Assembly: GCA_027449905.1 (NCBI GenBank)
Contig: DAIDKT010000060.1
Coordinates: 1-64,000, forward strand
From: Legionellales bacterium
Lineage (GTDB): Bacteria > Pseudomonadota > Gammaproteobacteria > Legionellales > Legionellaceae
Length of the DNA: 64,000 nt
Reading direction: 5' to 3'
The position numbers and the translations under genes were made by a program. Below are positions 9,476-18,275 of this stretch, one piece after another. The notes below the pieces were generated by a model that saw only the letters and a list, made by a program, of their open reading frames with translations, was not told the DNA's origin and did not search any database. Each line of letters begins with the position of its first letter. Position 1 is the stretch's first letter.

Positions 9476-10806
9476 ACATCAAAAATCAAAAACAGCTCAG
9501 TGCAAAATCAAATGGTGGCTTAGCTGAGCTGAAAGCAAGGTTGCTGTTTGTTGTCTGTGCAATATTAGTTTATAGACTTGGTGCTCACATACCTGTGCCA
9601 GGACTAGACCCGCAAAGACTTGCAAATTTCTTTGCGCATCAACAAAATACTATTTTTGGCTTATTTAATATGTTTTCTGGCGGAGCATTATCACGCGTAA
9701 CTGTCTTTGCTATTGGAATTATGCCTTACATATCAGCTTCTATTATTATTCAACTTTTTTCTATTGTGCTTCCATCATTAGAACAATTAAAAAAGGAAGG
9801 TGAATCTGGTCGACGCAAGATAAATCAATATACACGTTATTTAACGCTTGTTTTTTCTATGTTTCAATCTCTCGGCATGGCTAGGTGGTTAGCTAGTCAA
9901 CAGATAGCACTAAACCCAGACTTTTATTTTTACTTTACAGCAGTTGTTACCCTTGTAACTGGAACCATGTTTTTAATGTGGTTGGGTGAACAGATGACTG
10001 AAAAAGGCGTGGGTAATGGTATATCTCTCATTATTTTTTCAGGAATCGTTTCGAGCTTACCTAACGCGATCGGATCTTTATTACAGCAGGTCAAGGAAGG
10101 GCAAATGCAACTGCTAACTGTACTTGCTATTACTGTGATAGTGGTGTTGGTAACCGGATTTGTTGTTTTTGTTGAACGTGGACAGCGTCGAATTCGAGTC
10201 AATTATGCCCAGCGTACCCAAGGAAGGAAAGTCTATGCAGCACAAACAAGCCATCTGCCTCTAAAGATCAATATGGCCGGGGTAATACCTCCTATTTTTG
10301 CATCGAGTATTATACTGTTACCCGCAACTTTGGCTCAATTTTTTTCTCATACTAAAGGAATGGGTTGGTTAGCTGATGTAGGTATGGCCTTATCTCCAGG
10401 ACAGCCACTTTATTTAATTGTTTATGCAGCTGCAATTTTATGCTTTGCTTTTTTCTACACGGCCCTTGTTTTTAATCCAAAAGACACGGCTGATAATTTA
10501 AAAAAGTCAGGCGCCTATATACCAGGAATAAGGCCTGGCGAACAAACCATGCGTTATATTGATACGGTTATGACACGTTTAACACTCGTTGGAGCTTTGT
10601 ATTTAGTGCTGGTCTGTTTGTTGCCTCAAATTCTCATGTACACCTGGCATGTCCCATTTTATTTTGGTGGTACATCCTTGTTAATTATTGTGGTGGTTAT
10701 TATGGATTTTGTAGCCCAGGTTCAAGCCCATCTAATGACTCAACAATATGATTCATTGATGAAGAAAGCCAATTTTAAAGGAACTAAATTACCAGGTTTA
10801 TTGTAA
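9472..10806 (+). CDS. secY: Protein translocase subunit SecY
   Basis: SecY forms the channel of the SecYEG inner-membrane translocon. The 444-aa product has ten hydrophobic segments. It shows the plug-region sequence [27 protein letters not shown], the long cytosolic loop around residues 235-265 ([16 protein letters not shown]) that contacts SecA and ribosomes, and [21 protein letters not shown] near residue 335. Start GTG 9472 overlaps rplO. Its position at the end of spc is normal, but the following gap before rpmJ is not. Confidence 0.97.
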   Translation: MNIKNQKQLSAKSNGGLAELKARLLFVVCAILVYRLGAHIPVPGLDPQRLANFFAHQQNTIFGLFNMFSGGALSRVTVFAIGIMPYISASIIIQLFSIVLPSLEQLKKEGESGRRKINQYTRYLTLVFSMFQSLGMARWLASQQIALNPDFYFYFTAVVTLVTGTMFLMWLGEQMTEKGVGNGISLIIFSGIVSSLPNAIGSLLQQVKEGQMQLLTVLAITVIVVLVTGFVVFVERGQRRIRVNYAQRTQGRKVYAAQTSHLPLKINMAGVIPPIFASSIILLPATLAQFFSHTKGMGWLADVGMALSPGQPLYLIVYAAAILCFAFFYTALVFNPKDTADNLKKSGAYIPGIRPGEQTMRYIDTVMTRLTLVGALYLVLVCLLPQILMYTWHVPFYFGGTSLLIIVVVIMDFVAQVQAHLMTQQYDSLMKKANFKGTKLPGLL

Positions 10807-11055
10807 TATTAGTGTAAATTATTGAGAGATTGCCGGCGATTATGCTTAACGCATTTTGAAGCTATGTCGACATAGACTAAATGCATGACCGATTGATTTT
10901 ATACCTGATTTAACAAGAAATGACCTTTTATCTCGATTTGAATATCGGACATAGAAAGCATCTAAATAGTAGACTACATAAGATTATATATTTCGGATAA
11001 TGCTTTAAACTGTTTAGTTAAAACCAATTTTTTGATGATTTTTTGGAGTGTAGTA
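10807..11055. other. Enlarged secY-rpmJ spacer with a hairpin
   Basis: In most gammaproteobacteria rpmJ follows secY within a few tens of bases, but here there are 249 bp without a gene. The spacer holds a perfect 14-bp palindrome (CTATGTCGACATAG, 10862-10875) flanked by GCATTT/AAATGC arms (10852-10857, 10879-10884), which together could fold into one stem-loop. The rest is AT-rich with no open frame I trust. Confidence 0.5.
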
Positions 11056-11169
11056 ATGAAAGTAAGAGCTTCGGTAAAACGTATGTGTAGAAACTGTAAA
11101 GTAATTAAACGCGGTGGAACAATACGTGTTATTTGTAAAGATGCACGACATAAACAACGACAAGGTTAA
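11056..11169 (+). CDS. rpmJ: 50S ribosomal protein L36
   Basis: This 37-aa protein reads [20 protein letters not shown], then [17 protein letters not shown]. It is the zinc-binding form of L36, with Cys11, Cys14, Cys27 and His32. The ATG is preceded by TTGGAG (11043-11048). It lies between secY and the alpha operon, its standard position. Confidence 0.96.
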   Translation: MKVRASVKRMCRNCKVIKRGGTIRVICKDARHKQRQG

Positions 11170-11175
11170 TCGTGC

Positions 11176-11204
11176 TTGATTTATTTATGAAAAAGAAGTA
11201 TTAT
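11176..11204 (+). promoter_or_regulatory. Candidate alpha operon promoter
   Basis: TTGATT (11176-11181) and TATTAT (11199-11204) are separated by exactly 17 bp, 44 bp upstream of the rpsM start. The E. coli alpha operon promoter occupies the same interval. A 7-bp stem-loop (11204-11210 with 11217-11223, TTCTGTC/GACAGAA) begins at about the predicted transcript start and could be part of the leader where S4 autoregulates in E. coli. Confidence 0.55.
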
Positions 11205-11247
11205 TCTGTCCCTTTTGACAGAACAAATTAATAGTTCGGAGATATGA

Positions 11248-11604
11248 ATGGCCCGTATTGCAGGTGTAAATATTGCAGATAATAAACATGTCGTGATAGC
11301 GCTTACTTCTATTTATGGTATAGGTAGACCAACCGCCAAAAAACTATGTGCTGCTTTGGACTTAAATGAAGCAACCAAAGTTTCACAATTGTCAGAAGCG
11401 CAGTTAGAGCAATTGAGAAATGAAATTGCAAGAATGACAGTTGAAGGTGATCTTCGTCGAGCTGTTACCATGAATATCAAACGGCTTATGGATTTAGGAT
11501 GCTACCGTGGTTTAAGACATCGACGCGGTCTGCCTGTTCGGGGGCAACGTACTAAAACAAATGCTAGAACGAGAAAGGGCCGACGTAAAGGCACTACAGT
11601 TTGA
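11248..11604 (+). CDS. rpsM: 30S ribosomal protein S13
   Basis: S13 contacts the P-site tRNA and bridges to the 50S subunit. The 118-aa product starts [20 protein letters not shown] and ends with the basic tail containing [19 protein letters not shown]. It has a Shine-Dalgarno CGGAGA (11237-11242). It is the first gene of the alpha operon. Confidence 0.97.
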   Translation: MARIAGVNIADNKHVVIALTSIYGIGRPTAKKLCAALDLNEATKVSQLSEAQLEQLRNEIARMTVEGDLRRAVTMNIKRLMDLGCYRGLRHRRGLPVRGQRTKTNARTRKGRRKGTTV

Positions 11605-11616
11605 GGAATATAGATA

Positions 11617-12015
11617 ATGGCTAAAGCTAAAGAAAAGCAACAAAAGGCACGTAAGAAAATTAAGCGCGTAGTCTCTGACGGCATCGTACACGTTCATGCT
11701 TCGTTCAACAACACCATTGTGACATTTACCGACAGACAGGGAAATGCACTGTGCTGGGCAACCTCAGGCGGATCAGGTTTTAGAGGATCACGTAAGAGTA
11801 CACCTTATGCAGCTCAGATCGCAACAGAAAAAGCATCGGCAGTTGCTAAAGAATATGGTATGAAGTCTGTTGCTGTTTTCATTCATGGCCCTGGACCTGG
11901 CAGAGAGTCTACTATTCGTGAGTTAATAGCCCAGGAATTTAAAATCGTTGAAATAACCGACGTAACCGGTATACCTCATAATGGTTGCAAAGCACCTAAA
12001 AAACGTCGAGTATAA
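11617..12015 (+). CDS. rpsK: 30S ribosomal protein S11
   Basis: S11 lies on the 30S platform and shapes the E and P sites. The 132-aa product contains [19 protein letters not shown] and [20 protein letters not shown], ending in the basic [11 protein letters not shown]. It follows rpsM by 12 nt. Confidence 0.97.
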   Translation: MAKAKEKQQKARKKIKRVVSDGIVHVHASFNNTIVTFTDRQGNALCWATSGGSGFRGSRKSTPYAAQIATEKASAVAKEYGMKSVAVFIHGPGPGRESTIRELIAQEFKIVEITDVTGIPHNGCKAPKKRRV

Positions 12016-12029
12016 ATTCAGGAGTAATG

Positions 12030-12650
12030 ATGGCAAGATATCTTGGACCTAAATGTAAATTATCACGAAGAGAAAACACTGATCTTTTATTAAAAAGTGG
12101 TGTTCGTGACTATAAATCAAAGTGTAAATCTGAAAAACAACCAGGTCAACACGGTGACAAAAAAGCACGGTTGAGCGGCTATGGTGTTCAGTTACGTGAA
12201 AAGCAAAAAATCAGAAGATTTTATGGCGTTCTAGAAAAGCAATTTAGTTTGTATTACAAACATGCAGCACGTCAGAAAGGTGCAACTGGTGAAAACTTAA
12301 TGGTACTTTTAGAGCGCCGTTTGGATAATATCGTTTACAGGATGGGTTTTGCCAGTACCCGAGCTGAAGCGAGACAGCTAGTTACTCACAAAGCAATTTT
12401 AGTAAATGAAAAGCTTGTTAATATACCCTCTTATTTAGTTCAGGTTGGCGATGTGATTTCAATTCGTCAAAAAGCCAAATCGCAGGGAAGAATTCAAGCT
12501 GCAGTCGCACTTTCTGAACAAAGACAAACTTCTGATTGGATAAATGTGGATGCAGGTAGTTTTAAGGGTTCTTTGATGAGATTACCAGGCCTTGACGATC
12601 TATCTGCCGATTTTAACATCAACTTGGTTGTAGAACTTTACTCTAAGTAA
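12030..12650 (+). CDS. rpsD: 30S ribosomal protein S4
   Basis: S4 nucleates 30S assembly and in E. coli represses the alpha operon. The 206-aa product starts [15 protein letters not shown] and has the S4 RNA-binding domain at 95-155 ([20 protein letters not shown]). ATGs lie at 12027 and 12030. The second matches the family, with CAGGAG (12019-12024) upstream. Confidence 0.97.
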   Translation: MARYLGPKCKLSRRENTDLLLKSGVRDYKSKCKSEKQPGQHGDKKARLSGYGVQLREKQKIRRFYGVLEKQFSLYYKHAARQKGATGENLMVLLERRLDNIVYRMGFASTRAEARQLVTHKAILVNEKLVNIPSYLVQVGDVISIRQKAKSQGRIQAAVALSEQRQTSDWINVDAGSFKGSLMRLPGLDDLSADFNINLVVELYSK

Positions 12651-12668
12651 GTCTGGAGAGGTAACCTA

Positions 12669-13661
12669 ATGTATATCGATATTAATGAAATGCTTACGCC
12701 TAGAGTTTTGAAAGTGCAATCTGATACGCCTTTCCACTCAAGAATTGTATTAGAACCGCTAGAACCAGGTTATGGTTACACACTTGGTAATGCTCTCAGA
12801 CGTATTTTAATGTCGTCCATGCCTGGTTGTGCAATCACTGAAGTATCAATAGAAGGTGTGAAGCACGAATACAGTACCATCGAAGGTGTAGAAGAGGACG
12901 TTATCAACATCTTATTGAATTTAAAAGATTTGGCGATCCGAATGACAGTTGGGACTACGGCTTCTTTGGTTATAGACAAAAGTGGCCCTTGTGTATTGAA
13001 GGCTGGAGACATTCAGTTAACTCATGGAGTCGAAATTTTAAATCCTGAATTGATAATTGCCCACCTGAACGAATATGGCAAATTAAAGATGACCTTACAA
13101 GTCGAAAAAGGTATCGGATATCACTCAACTGATGCAATCCCGAATTATTTTGACGAGGAAATTCAACAAAAATCAATTGGCAAATTAAAAATTGATAATG
13201 CATTTTCACCTATTAAAAAAGTGGCTTACTATGTTGACAAAACACGGGTTGAAAATCGAACTGATTTAGACAAGTTGACCATTGAGTTACAAACAGATGG
13301 AACGATTGATCCTGAAGATGCAATTCGAATTTCAGCTAGTATTCTACAAAGACAGTTGTTTGCTTTTGTTGACACGAAGTTTGAAGAATCAAGCGCTGAT
13401 AATAAGATTGTTAATGATTTTGACCCGGTTCTTTTAAGACCTGTTGATGATCTTGAACTAACAGTACGATCTGCCAACTGTTTGAAAGCAGAGAATATTA
13501 ACTTTATAGGTGATTTGGTTCAGAAAACTGAAAATGAACTGTTAAAAACCCCAAATTTAGGAAAAAAATCCTTGACCGAAATAAAAGACGTTTTGGCCAT
13601 GCGATCACTTTCACTTGGGATGCAATTAGAAAACTGGCCTCCTAATCATTTGGGAGATTAA
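12669..13661 (+). CDS. rpoA: RNA polymerase alpha subunit
   Basis: The alpha subunit dimerises to nucleate RNA polymerase and its C-terminal domain contacts UP elements and activators. The 330-aa product has the N-terminal domain with [20 protein letters not shown] (residues 30-50) and a C-terminal domain from about 250 with [20 protein letters not shown] and [26 protein letters not shown] (12655-12661) precedes the ATG. Confidence 0.98.
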   Translation: MYIDINEMLTPRVLKVQSDTPFHSRIVLEPLEPGYGYTLGNALRRILMSSMPGCAITEVSIEGVKHEYSTIEGVEEDVINILLNLKDLAIRMTVGTTASLVIDKSGPCVLKAGDIQLTHGVEILNPELIIAHLNEYGKLKMTLQVEKGIGYHSTDAIPNYFDEEIQQKSIGKLKIDNAFSPIKKVAYYVDKTRVENRTDLDKLTIELQTDGTIDPEDAIRISASILQRQLFAFVDTKFEESSADNKIVNDFDPVLLRPVDDLELTVRSANCLKAENINFIGDLVQKTENELLKTPNLGKKSLTEIKDVLAMRSLSLGMQLENWPPNHLGD

Positions 13662-14029
13662 TTTTTTTTGCTGATAGAGAGCGATACTACAACATTATCA
13701 GAAGATCAATATATATAAATTTTATCAAAGTATATATACGATTAATCTAATAAATCGCTTTAATATGCAAAATAAGTAACAAAGATTCATAGATTTGTTA
13801 ATTTTCAACCTGGAAATATATTTAGCTGTTAGATTAGGGTATGTTGACAATTTAGATTTCGGCATCATCGACTAGTCTTCAGGATCTTATTAAATATGTT
13901 TTACACAGCTATTTTGTGTATTAAACAAAATTAAGCGACCCTGTGATGTAGTCGCGTGAATGCGCGTTTCACCAAAAAAATTGTCAATCTAGCCTAGTAC
14001 AAAAATTTTGTTTATTAGGAGTTAGCGTC
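13662..14029. other. Enlarged rpoA-rplQ spacer (368 bp)
   Basis: rpoA and rplQ are normally tens of bases apart. This stretch is very AT-rich, with no gene I can support. It contains TTGACAATTT (13844-13853) and its inverted copy AAATTGTCAA (about 13977-13986), 10-bp perfect arms enclosing about 120 bp, which resembles the terminal repeats of the palindromic elements elsewhere in the window. A repeat insertion that has decayed, or a separate rplQ promoter, are both possible. Confidence 0.45.
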
Positions 14030-14413
14030 ATGAGACATCGAAATATTGGCCGATCTTTAAGTCGCACCAGCAGTCATCGTAAAGCCATGTTTTCTAACAT
14101 GTGCTGCTCATTAATTGAGCACGAGTTGATTCGTACGACTTTGCCAAAAGCTAAGGAATTGAGAAGATACATAGAACCTCTGATTACCGTTAGCAAGAAA
14201 GATTCAGTTGCAACAAGAAGGCAAGTGTTTGATCGTTTACGTTCAAAAGCAGCTGTTGGAAAGTTATTTGCAACGATCGGTCCCCGATACGAAACAAGAC
14301 CTGGTGGTTATATACGTGTTTTAAAATGTGGTTTTAGAGCTGGCGATAATGCACCGATGGCAATTGTGGAGTTGGTAGATAGACCTGTCGTTTTGGATGT
14401 GGTAGAAGATTAG
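14030..14413 (+). CDS. rplQ: 50S ribosomal protein L17
   Basis: L17 is a 50S exit-side protein. The 127-aa product starts [24 protein letters not shown] and has the family motif [28 protein letters not shown] strong Shine-Dalgarno TAGGAG (14016-14021) precedes the ATG. It is the last gene of the alpha operon but is separated from rpoA by 368 bp. Confidence 0.97.
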   Translation: MRHRNIGRSLSRTSSHRKAMFSNMCCSLIEHELIRTTLPKAKELRRYIEPLITVSKKDSVATRRQVFDRLRSKAAVGKLFATIGPRYETRPGGYIRVLKCGFRAGDNAPMAIVELVDRPVVLDVVED

Positions 14414-14414
14414 T

Positions 14415-15227
14415 TTGGTTGAGTCAACAGAGACTTTGTTTTCAATTATTAGTATACCATTTTTCACTGATAACTATATTTGGGTATTAATAAATCAGGC
14501 TTCAAAAGTGGTTGTTGCAATTGATCCTGGAGATGCAACACCACTGATTAATTACCTTCAAAAAAATAGTTTAGATTTAAAAACAATACTCATTACCCAT
14601 CATCATGCAGATCATGTTGGTGGATTAGACGTTTTAAAAAACCGATATAAAATAGATGTATATGCTCCCAAACGCGAGTTCATTCAGGGAGTTACTCATT
14701 CGGTAGATGAACCTGATATGATCCGACTGAGTGACTTTGGAGAGCCAATTAAGGTAATTAATGTTGCAGGACATACACGCGGCCACATCGCTTATTTTTG
14801 GCGAAAAAATTTGTTTTGTGGGGATACTTTGTTTTCGGCTGGCTGTGGTCGTATTTTTGAAGGGACAGTCGAGCAAATGTACACTTCTTTGCAAAAAATT
14901 CTAGAATTGCCCGACGACACTAAAATATATTGTGCTCATGAGTATACACTACAAAATTTGAAGTTTGCCTTAAGGGTTGAGCCGAATAATTGTCTAGTGC
15001 AGGATAAATTAAATCAGGTTCTGAGATTAAGCCAGTTGCATTTGCCCACCTTACCCAGTCTGCTTTCAGTCGAAAAGGAAATAAACCCTTTTCTCAGATG
15101 TTCCGCCCCTGAGATTATCCAAATGACGTCAGAATACGCCGGGCTTCCCTTGGTGAGTGAACTTGAAGTGTTTCGTTGTCTAAGAGAGTTGAAGAACAAT
15201 TATCGTGTAGATAACATTGCTGACTGA
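14415..15227 (+). CDS. gloB: Hydroxyacylglutathione hydrolase (glyoxalase II)
   Basis: GloB hydrolyses S-lactoylglutathione to D-lactate, completing methylglyoxal detoxification. The 270-aa protein has the metallo-beta-lactamase motif THHHADHVGG (around residues 56-65), the second ligand region AGHTRGHIAYFW, GDTLFSAGCGRIFEG carrying the bridging Asp, and CAHEYTLQNLKFA. No ATG lies near the start of the domain. The frame opens with TTG at 14415, 1 nt after rplQ, and a TTG at 14436 is an alternative. The first step enzyme, gloA, is 0.5 kb downstream on the other strand. Confidence 0.93.
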   Translation: MVESTETLFSIISIPFFTDNYIWVLINQASKVVVAIDPGDATPLINYLQKNSLDLKTILITHHHADHVGGLDVLKNRYKIDVYAPKREFIQGVTHSVDEPDMIRLSDFGEPIKVINVAGHTRGHIAYFWRKNLFCGDTLFSAGCGRIFEGTVEQMYTSLQKILELPDDTKIYCAHEYTLQNLKFALRVEPNNCLVQDKLNQVLRLSQLHLPTLPSLLSVEKEINPFLRCSAPEIIQMTSEYAGLPLVSELEVFRCLRELKNNYRVDNIAD

Positions 15228-15257
15228 GAAAAAATTACAAACAGTAAGGTGTGTTGA

Positions 15258-15662
15258 ATGGGGCTATTAGATAAGGTCGTGGCTTTAGAAAATGAAGCCC
15301 ACGAATTTGGTTTTCGATGGGAAACTGCGGATCAGATTATGGCACAAATCGAAAGTGAGTGTGTTGAAATCAGAGAGCATTTGAATCAGACGAAAGGTCA
15401 GATGAATCAATTAGCATTACAAGAAGAAATTGGTGACCTGCTACATGCCACATTTTCATTATGTGTTTTTTGCAGCGTAAGCCCTGAAGATACCTTAGAC
15501 CGCGCTTTAAAAAAATTTGAACTAAGATTAAATACTGTAAAAGTTGTTGCAAAAGAGCGGGGCTTCGTTAATTTAAATGGTTTTTCGTTTGATAGCCTCA
15601 TGGCAATATGGCAACAAGCTAAAGGCCGTATAAGTCATGTTCAACCGGGTAAGATTCCGTGA
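15258..15662 (+). CDS. MazG-like nucleotide pyrophosphohydrolase
   Basis: The 134-aa protein resembles a single MazG domain, the all-alpha NTP pyrophosphohydrolase fold that hydrolyses (d)NTPs to monophosphates. Seen in the sequence are ESECVEIREHL (32-42), matching the ExxxE metal motif, and EEIGDLLHATFSL (56-68), matching EExGDLLF. Full-length MazG has two such domains, so this is a short single-domain member. TAAGGTG (15245-15251) precedes the ATG. The preferred substrate is unknown. Confidence 0.75.
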   Translation: MGLLDKVVALENEAHEFGFRWETADQIMAQIESECVEIREHLNQTKGQMNQLALQEEIGDLLHATFSLCVFCSVSPEDTLDRALKKFELRLNTVKVVAKERGFVNLNGFSFDSLMAIWQQAKGRISHVQPGKIP

Positions 15663-15751
15663 ACGGTTACAGGTATGACCATTTGACCTAGTTCTTCGAA
15701 AAATAATGGTGAATTTGCGCATGTGTTCTTCCGCTTTAACGTCCTTTAGCA

Positions 15752-16192
15752 TTACCAATTTCCAACATTTTCTGCTGAAATCCATGGTTCCTGAGGAGGT
15801 AACGCATTACCTTTTTGTAATAATTCAATGGAAATATTATCAGGGGAGCGTATAAAAGCCATATATCCATCACGTGGCGGGCGATTAATTATCACGGCAG
15901 CTTCTTTTAGACGTTGGCAGGTTTCATATATATTTTCAACACAATAAGCGAGATGGCCGAAATTTCGTCCTTCTGGATAGGGCAGTGGATCCCAATTATA
16001 GGTTAACTCGAGCAATGGATTGTTTTTCATTTGCGCCTGTTGAAGATCACCTGGAGCGGCTAAAAAGATTAGAGTAAATCGACCTTGTTCATTCTCCGTT
16101 CGTTTGACTTCGACCAACCCAAGCTTGTGACAATAAAAGTCCATTGATTCCTCTATATTGGTGATTCTTAACATGGTGTGTAGATAATGCAT
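15752..16192 (-). CDS. gloA: Lactoylglutathione lyase (glyoxalase I)
   Basis: GloA isomerises the methylglyoxal-glutathione hemithioacetal to S-lactoylglutathione. The 146-aa product has the two-module glyoxalase I fold with MLRITNIEESMDFYCHKLGL at the start, LELTYNW with the metal Glu, GHLAYCVENI with the metal His, and DGYMAFIRSPDNISIELLQ at the end. An AAGGAG lies 7 nt before the ATG on the minus strand. Its partner gloB is nearby but divergently placed. Confidence 0.93.
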   Translation of the reverse strand: MHYLHTMLRITNIEESMDFYCHKLGLVEVKRTENEQGRFTLIFLAAPGDLQQAQMKNNPLLELTYNWDPLPYPEGRNFGHLAYCVENIYETCQRLKEAAVIINRPPRDGYMAFIRSPDNISIELLQKGNALPPQEPWISAENVGNW

Positions 16193-16341
16193 TTATTTAC
16201 TCCTTAATCAGAGATCAGTGGCTATTCACAGTCAATAGACCATTAATGTTGAGATATCTGGTATCTAAACTGAATTAGCGTCATCCCGAAGGTGTGGGAT
16301 CTACTGTTTCATTTTTTTGATCCTAGCAAAACTTCAAGTAG

Positions 16342-16359
16342 GTTGACGAGGCACTAGTA
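16342..16359. repeat. Solo end of the GTTGACGAGGCAC palindromic family
   Basis: GTTGACGAGGCACTAGTA matches the right end of the large palindrome at 21643-21829 (GTTGACGAGGCACCAGTA) at 17 of 18 positions. It abuts the 3' end of the Gmd-like gene (stop at 16361). I do not find a matching left end in 16193-16340, so this looks like a remnant. Confidence 0.5.
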
Positions 16360-16360
16360 T

Positions 16361-17374
16361 TCAATTTACCAAAAGACGAATTCTGTTAATTTGTACTTCA
16401 ACCATTCTGGATATCATGGTTTGAAAATCAATAGATGGGTTCCAATTTAAAAGCCTTGATGCTTTTGATGCGTCGGCAATGGTCTGAGTTGTTTCTAATG
16501 GTCGCATGAGGGCTGGGTCACTGATGACGTGATCTTGCCAATGTTTACCAACACTGTTATATGCTACTTCGCACAATTGATGCAATGTGTGTAACCGCCC
16601 GGTTCCTATTACAAAATCTTCAGCGGTTTTATGTTGTATGATGAGCCACATCGCTTCGACAAAATCTGGAGCGTACCCCCAATCGCGAGCAATATCTAAA
16701 TTTCCCAAAGCAAGTTTTCCATGTTTAACAATCGGTTGTCCACGTTCATTCATTTCGTGGGAATGGGCAATATTTAGCGAGGCGCATGCAGCGCCATATG
16801 CGATTTTTTGAGTTACGAAATGTAGCGGTCTCCGTTCACTTTCGTGATTAAATAAAATACCACTTGCAATGTGTAAACCATAACTTTCTCGATAGATCCT
16901 TGCCATTTGATGGGCATAAACTTTCGATGCAGCATAAGGACTGGTTGGTTGAAAAGGCGTATCTTCATTCTGTGGAGATATGCTTGTGTGCCCAAACATC
17001 TCTGACGAAGAAGCGTGGTAAACGCGTGCAGTTGGGCAGATCTGGCGCACCGCTTCAAATAGCTGAATCGCCCCCATGCCATTGACAGTTAAGGTTTCGG
17101 GTGCGCGACTCCACGATTCACCAGGTCTTGACTGAGAGGCGAGATTGTATATTTCATCTGGCATGGCATTTGAGACCGCAGTTGCAATATCAACTCCATT
17201 AGACATATCACCATACAACATATAAATTTGATTTTTGATGGTATCAGGTAATGTTGATTTCTGCCAACTGTCGCGTCTTGCAAATCCAAATACTTGATAG
17301 TTTCTTGAAAGCAAGTATTCTGCCATAAACGAGCCATCTTGACCGGTAATACCTGTAATCAATGCTTTTTTCAT
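16361..17374 (-). CDS. gmd: GDP-mannose 4,6-dehydratase-like sugar-nucleotide dehydratase
   Basis: The 337-aa product belongs to the extended SDR family and resembles Gmd, which converts GDP-mannose to GDP-4-keto-6-deoxymannose for fucose, rhamnose or perosamine-type sugars. It shows the NAD(P) motif ALITGITGQDGSFMAEYLL, PDEIYNLASQS, ASSSEMFG, the YxxxK catalytic pair in SPYAASKVYA, LFNHESERRP, and GNLDIARDWGYAPDFVEAMW. The open frame runs 62 codons further upstream, but the ATG at 17374 starts the Rossmann motif properly. The downstream reductase or transaminase is not adjacent. Confidence 0.87.
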   Translation of the reverse strand: MKKALITGITGQDGSFMAEYLLSRNYQVFGFARRDSWQKSTLPDTIKNQIYMLYGDMSNGVDIATAVSNAMPDEIYNLASQSRPGESWSRAPETLTVNGMGAIQLFEAVRQICPTARVYHASSSEMFGHTSISPQNEDTPFQPTSPYAASKVYAHQMARIYRESYGLHIASGILFNHESERRPLHFVTQKIAYGAACASLNIAHSHEMNERGQPIVKHGKLALGNLDIARDWGYAPDFVEAMWLIIQHKTAEDFVIGTGRLHTLHQLCEVAYNSVGKHWQDHVISDPALMRPLETTQTIADASKASRLLNWNPSIDFQTMISRMVEVQINRIRLLVN

Positions 17375-17447
17375 GGGTTTCCGTACAATAAATTTAATCG
17401 AAAGGTTACTTTTTTTGTGGTTGATTGTCAATTTGCTTTGATGTGTT

Positions 17448-17624
17448 AGGCGCAACTCTTGTATAGACAGATATAATAGAATGGGTCCATATATAGGTTG
17501 GGTTTCAGCCCAATATGAAGTCGGTAAAATGTGACAAATTGAGATCAGTTTGTCATGCACTTAGTATTTTTGCTGAGCAAATACCCAGCCAGTTAATCAT
17601 TTGCCTATATAGGAGTTGCACCCT
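17448..17624. repeat. Palindromic element with GGTGCAACTC-type ends
   Basis: Inverted end sequences flank this 177-bp stretch. The right end reads TTTGCCTATATAGGAGTT then GCACCCT (to 17624), and the left end (17448-17470) is its imperfect reverse complement. Close single copies occur at 39022-39047 (plus) and about 41743-41769 (minus). This fits a dispersed, non-coding inverted-repeat family. It lies in the 379-bp gap between the Gmd-like gene and umuD. Confidence 0.5.
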
Positions 17625-17693
17625 GATGTGTTATATCAATCGACGTTCTGGCTTTGGTCAATAAGAAAGAAGTCATTCAGGGAGTATCATTCT

Positions 17694-17722
17694 TTGCAAA
17701 AAAATGAGATCTATTCTATCAT
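17694..17722 (+). promoter_or_regulatory. Candidate umuDC promoter
   Basis: TTGCAA (17694-17699) and TATCAT (17717-17722, five of six consensus bases) are spaced by 17 bp. The expected transcription start near 17729 falls inside the 22-bp palindrome at 17722-17743. Confidence 0.5.
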
Positions 17723-17743
17723 TGATTAGTGTGCACTAATCAA
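17722..17743 (+). promoter_or_regulatory. Palindromic operator candidate of umuDC
   Basis: Two perfect 10-bp arms, TTGATTAGTG and CACTAATCAA, are separated by TG. The site overlaps the end of the -10 box and the predicted start point, 10 bp before the umuD ATG, as expected for a repressor site. It is not the CTG-N10-CAG LexA box of E. coli. Legionella and Coxiella are reported to lack a classical LexA, so another repressor is likely. The function is inferred. Confidence 0.6.
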
Positions 17744-17753
17744 GGCTAATTTT

Positions 17754-18275
17754 ATGCATGGTGGTAAAAGAATTGGCGCTGGCCGACCCAGCGGCCGTAA
17801 TAAGTATGGTGAGGCAACGAAACCGCTCCGTGTCCCTTTATCTAAAATAAATCAAATCATGGCTTTTTTACAAGATGCTTCATGGGCGGATGGGTTGCCG
17901 CTGTATGCGAACAAAGTCAGTGCTGGATTTCCATCTCCAGCAGATGATTATTTGGAGTGTAAGTTAGATTTAAACACGCATTTAATCAAGCATCCAGCAG
18001 CTACTTTCTTTGTTAAAGTATCGGGTGATTCGATGAAAAATGCGGGGATTCATTCGGGTGACATGCTGATTGTCGATAGAAGCATAGAGCCTGTACATGG
18101 ACGAATAGTGATTGTTGCGATTGATGGGGAGTTAACGGTCAAACGCTTATCGAAACAAGGGGGACGAGTACAATTGTTACCTGAAAATAAGAATTATAAA
18201 CCCATTGACATCAAGGATACTCATGAGCTTGTGATCTGGGGTGTCGTCACGTACGTTATCCATGAGACTAAATAA
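17754..18275 (+). CDS. umuD: UmuD-type self-cleaving SOS mutagenesis protein
   Basis: UmuD is processed by RecA-stimulated self-cleavage to UmuD', which joins UmuC to form DNA polymerase V. The 173-aa product has the cleavage pair Ala57-Gly58 in KVSAGFPSP, Ser93 in SGDSM and Lys130 in LTVKRL. The Ser-Lys spacing (37) and cleavage-Ser spacing (35) equal those of E. coli UmuD. The N-terminus is extended and carries GGKRIGAGRPSG, typical of plasmid and mobile-element UmuD variants, which hints at acquisition. It overlaps umuC by 1 nt. Confidence 0.93.
   Translation: MHGGKRIGAGRPSGRNKYGEATKPLRVPLSKINQIMAFLQDASWADGLPLYANKVSAGFPSPADDYLECKLDLNTHLIKHPAATFFVKVSGDSMKNAGIHSGDMLIVDRSIEPVHGRIVIVAIDGELTVKRLSKQGGRVQLLPENKNYKPIDIKDTHELVIWGVVTYVIHETK

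Noticed and set aside
16193-16360. Possible gene or full repeat between gloA and the gmd-like gene
   Set aside because: Only a solo repeat end at 16342-16359 could be supported; the rest shows no partner arm and no open frame.
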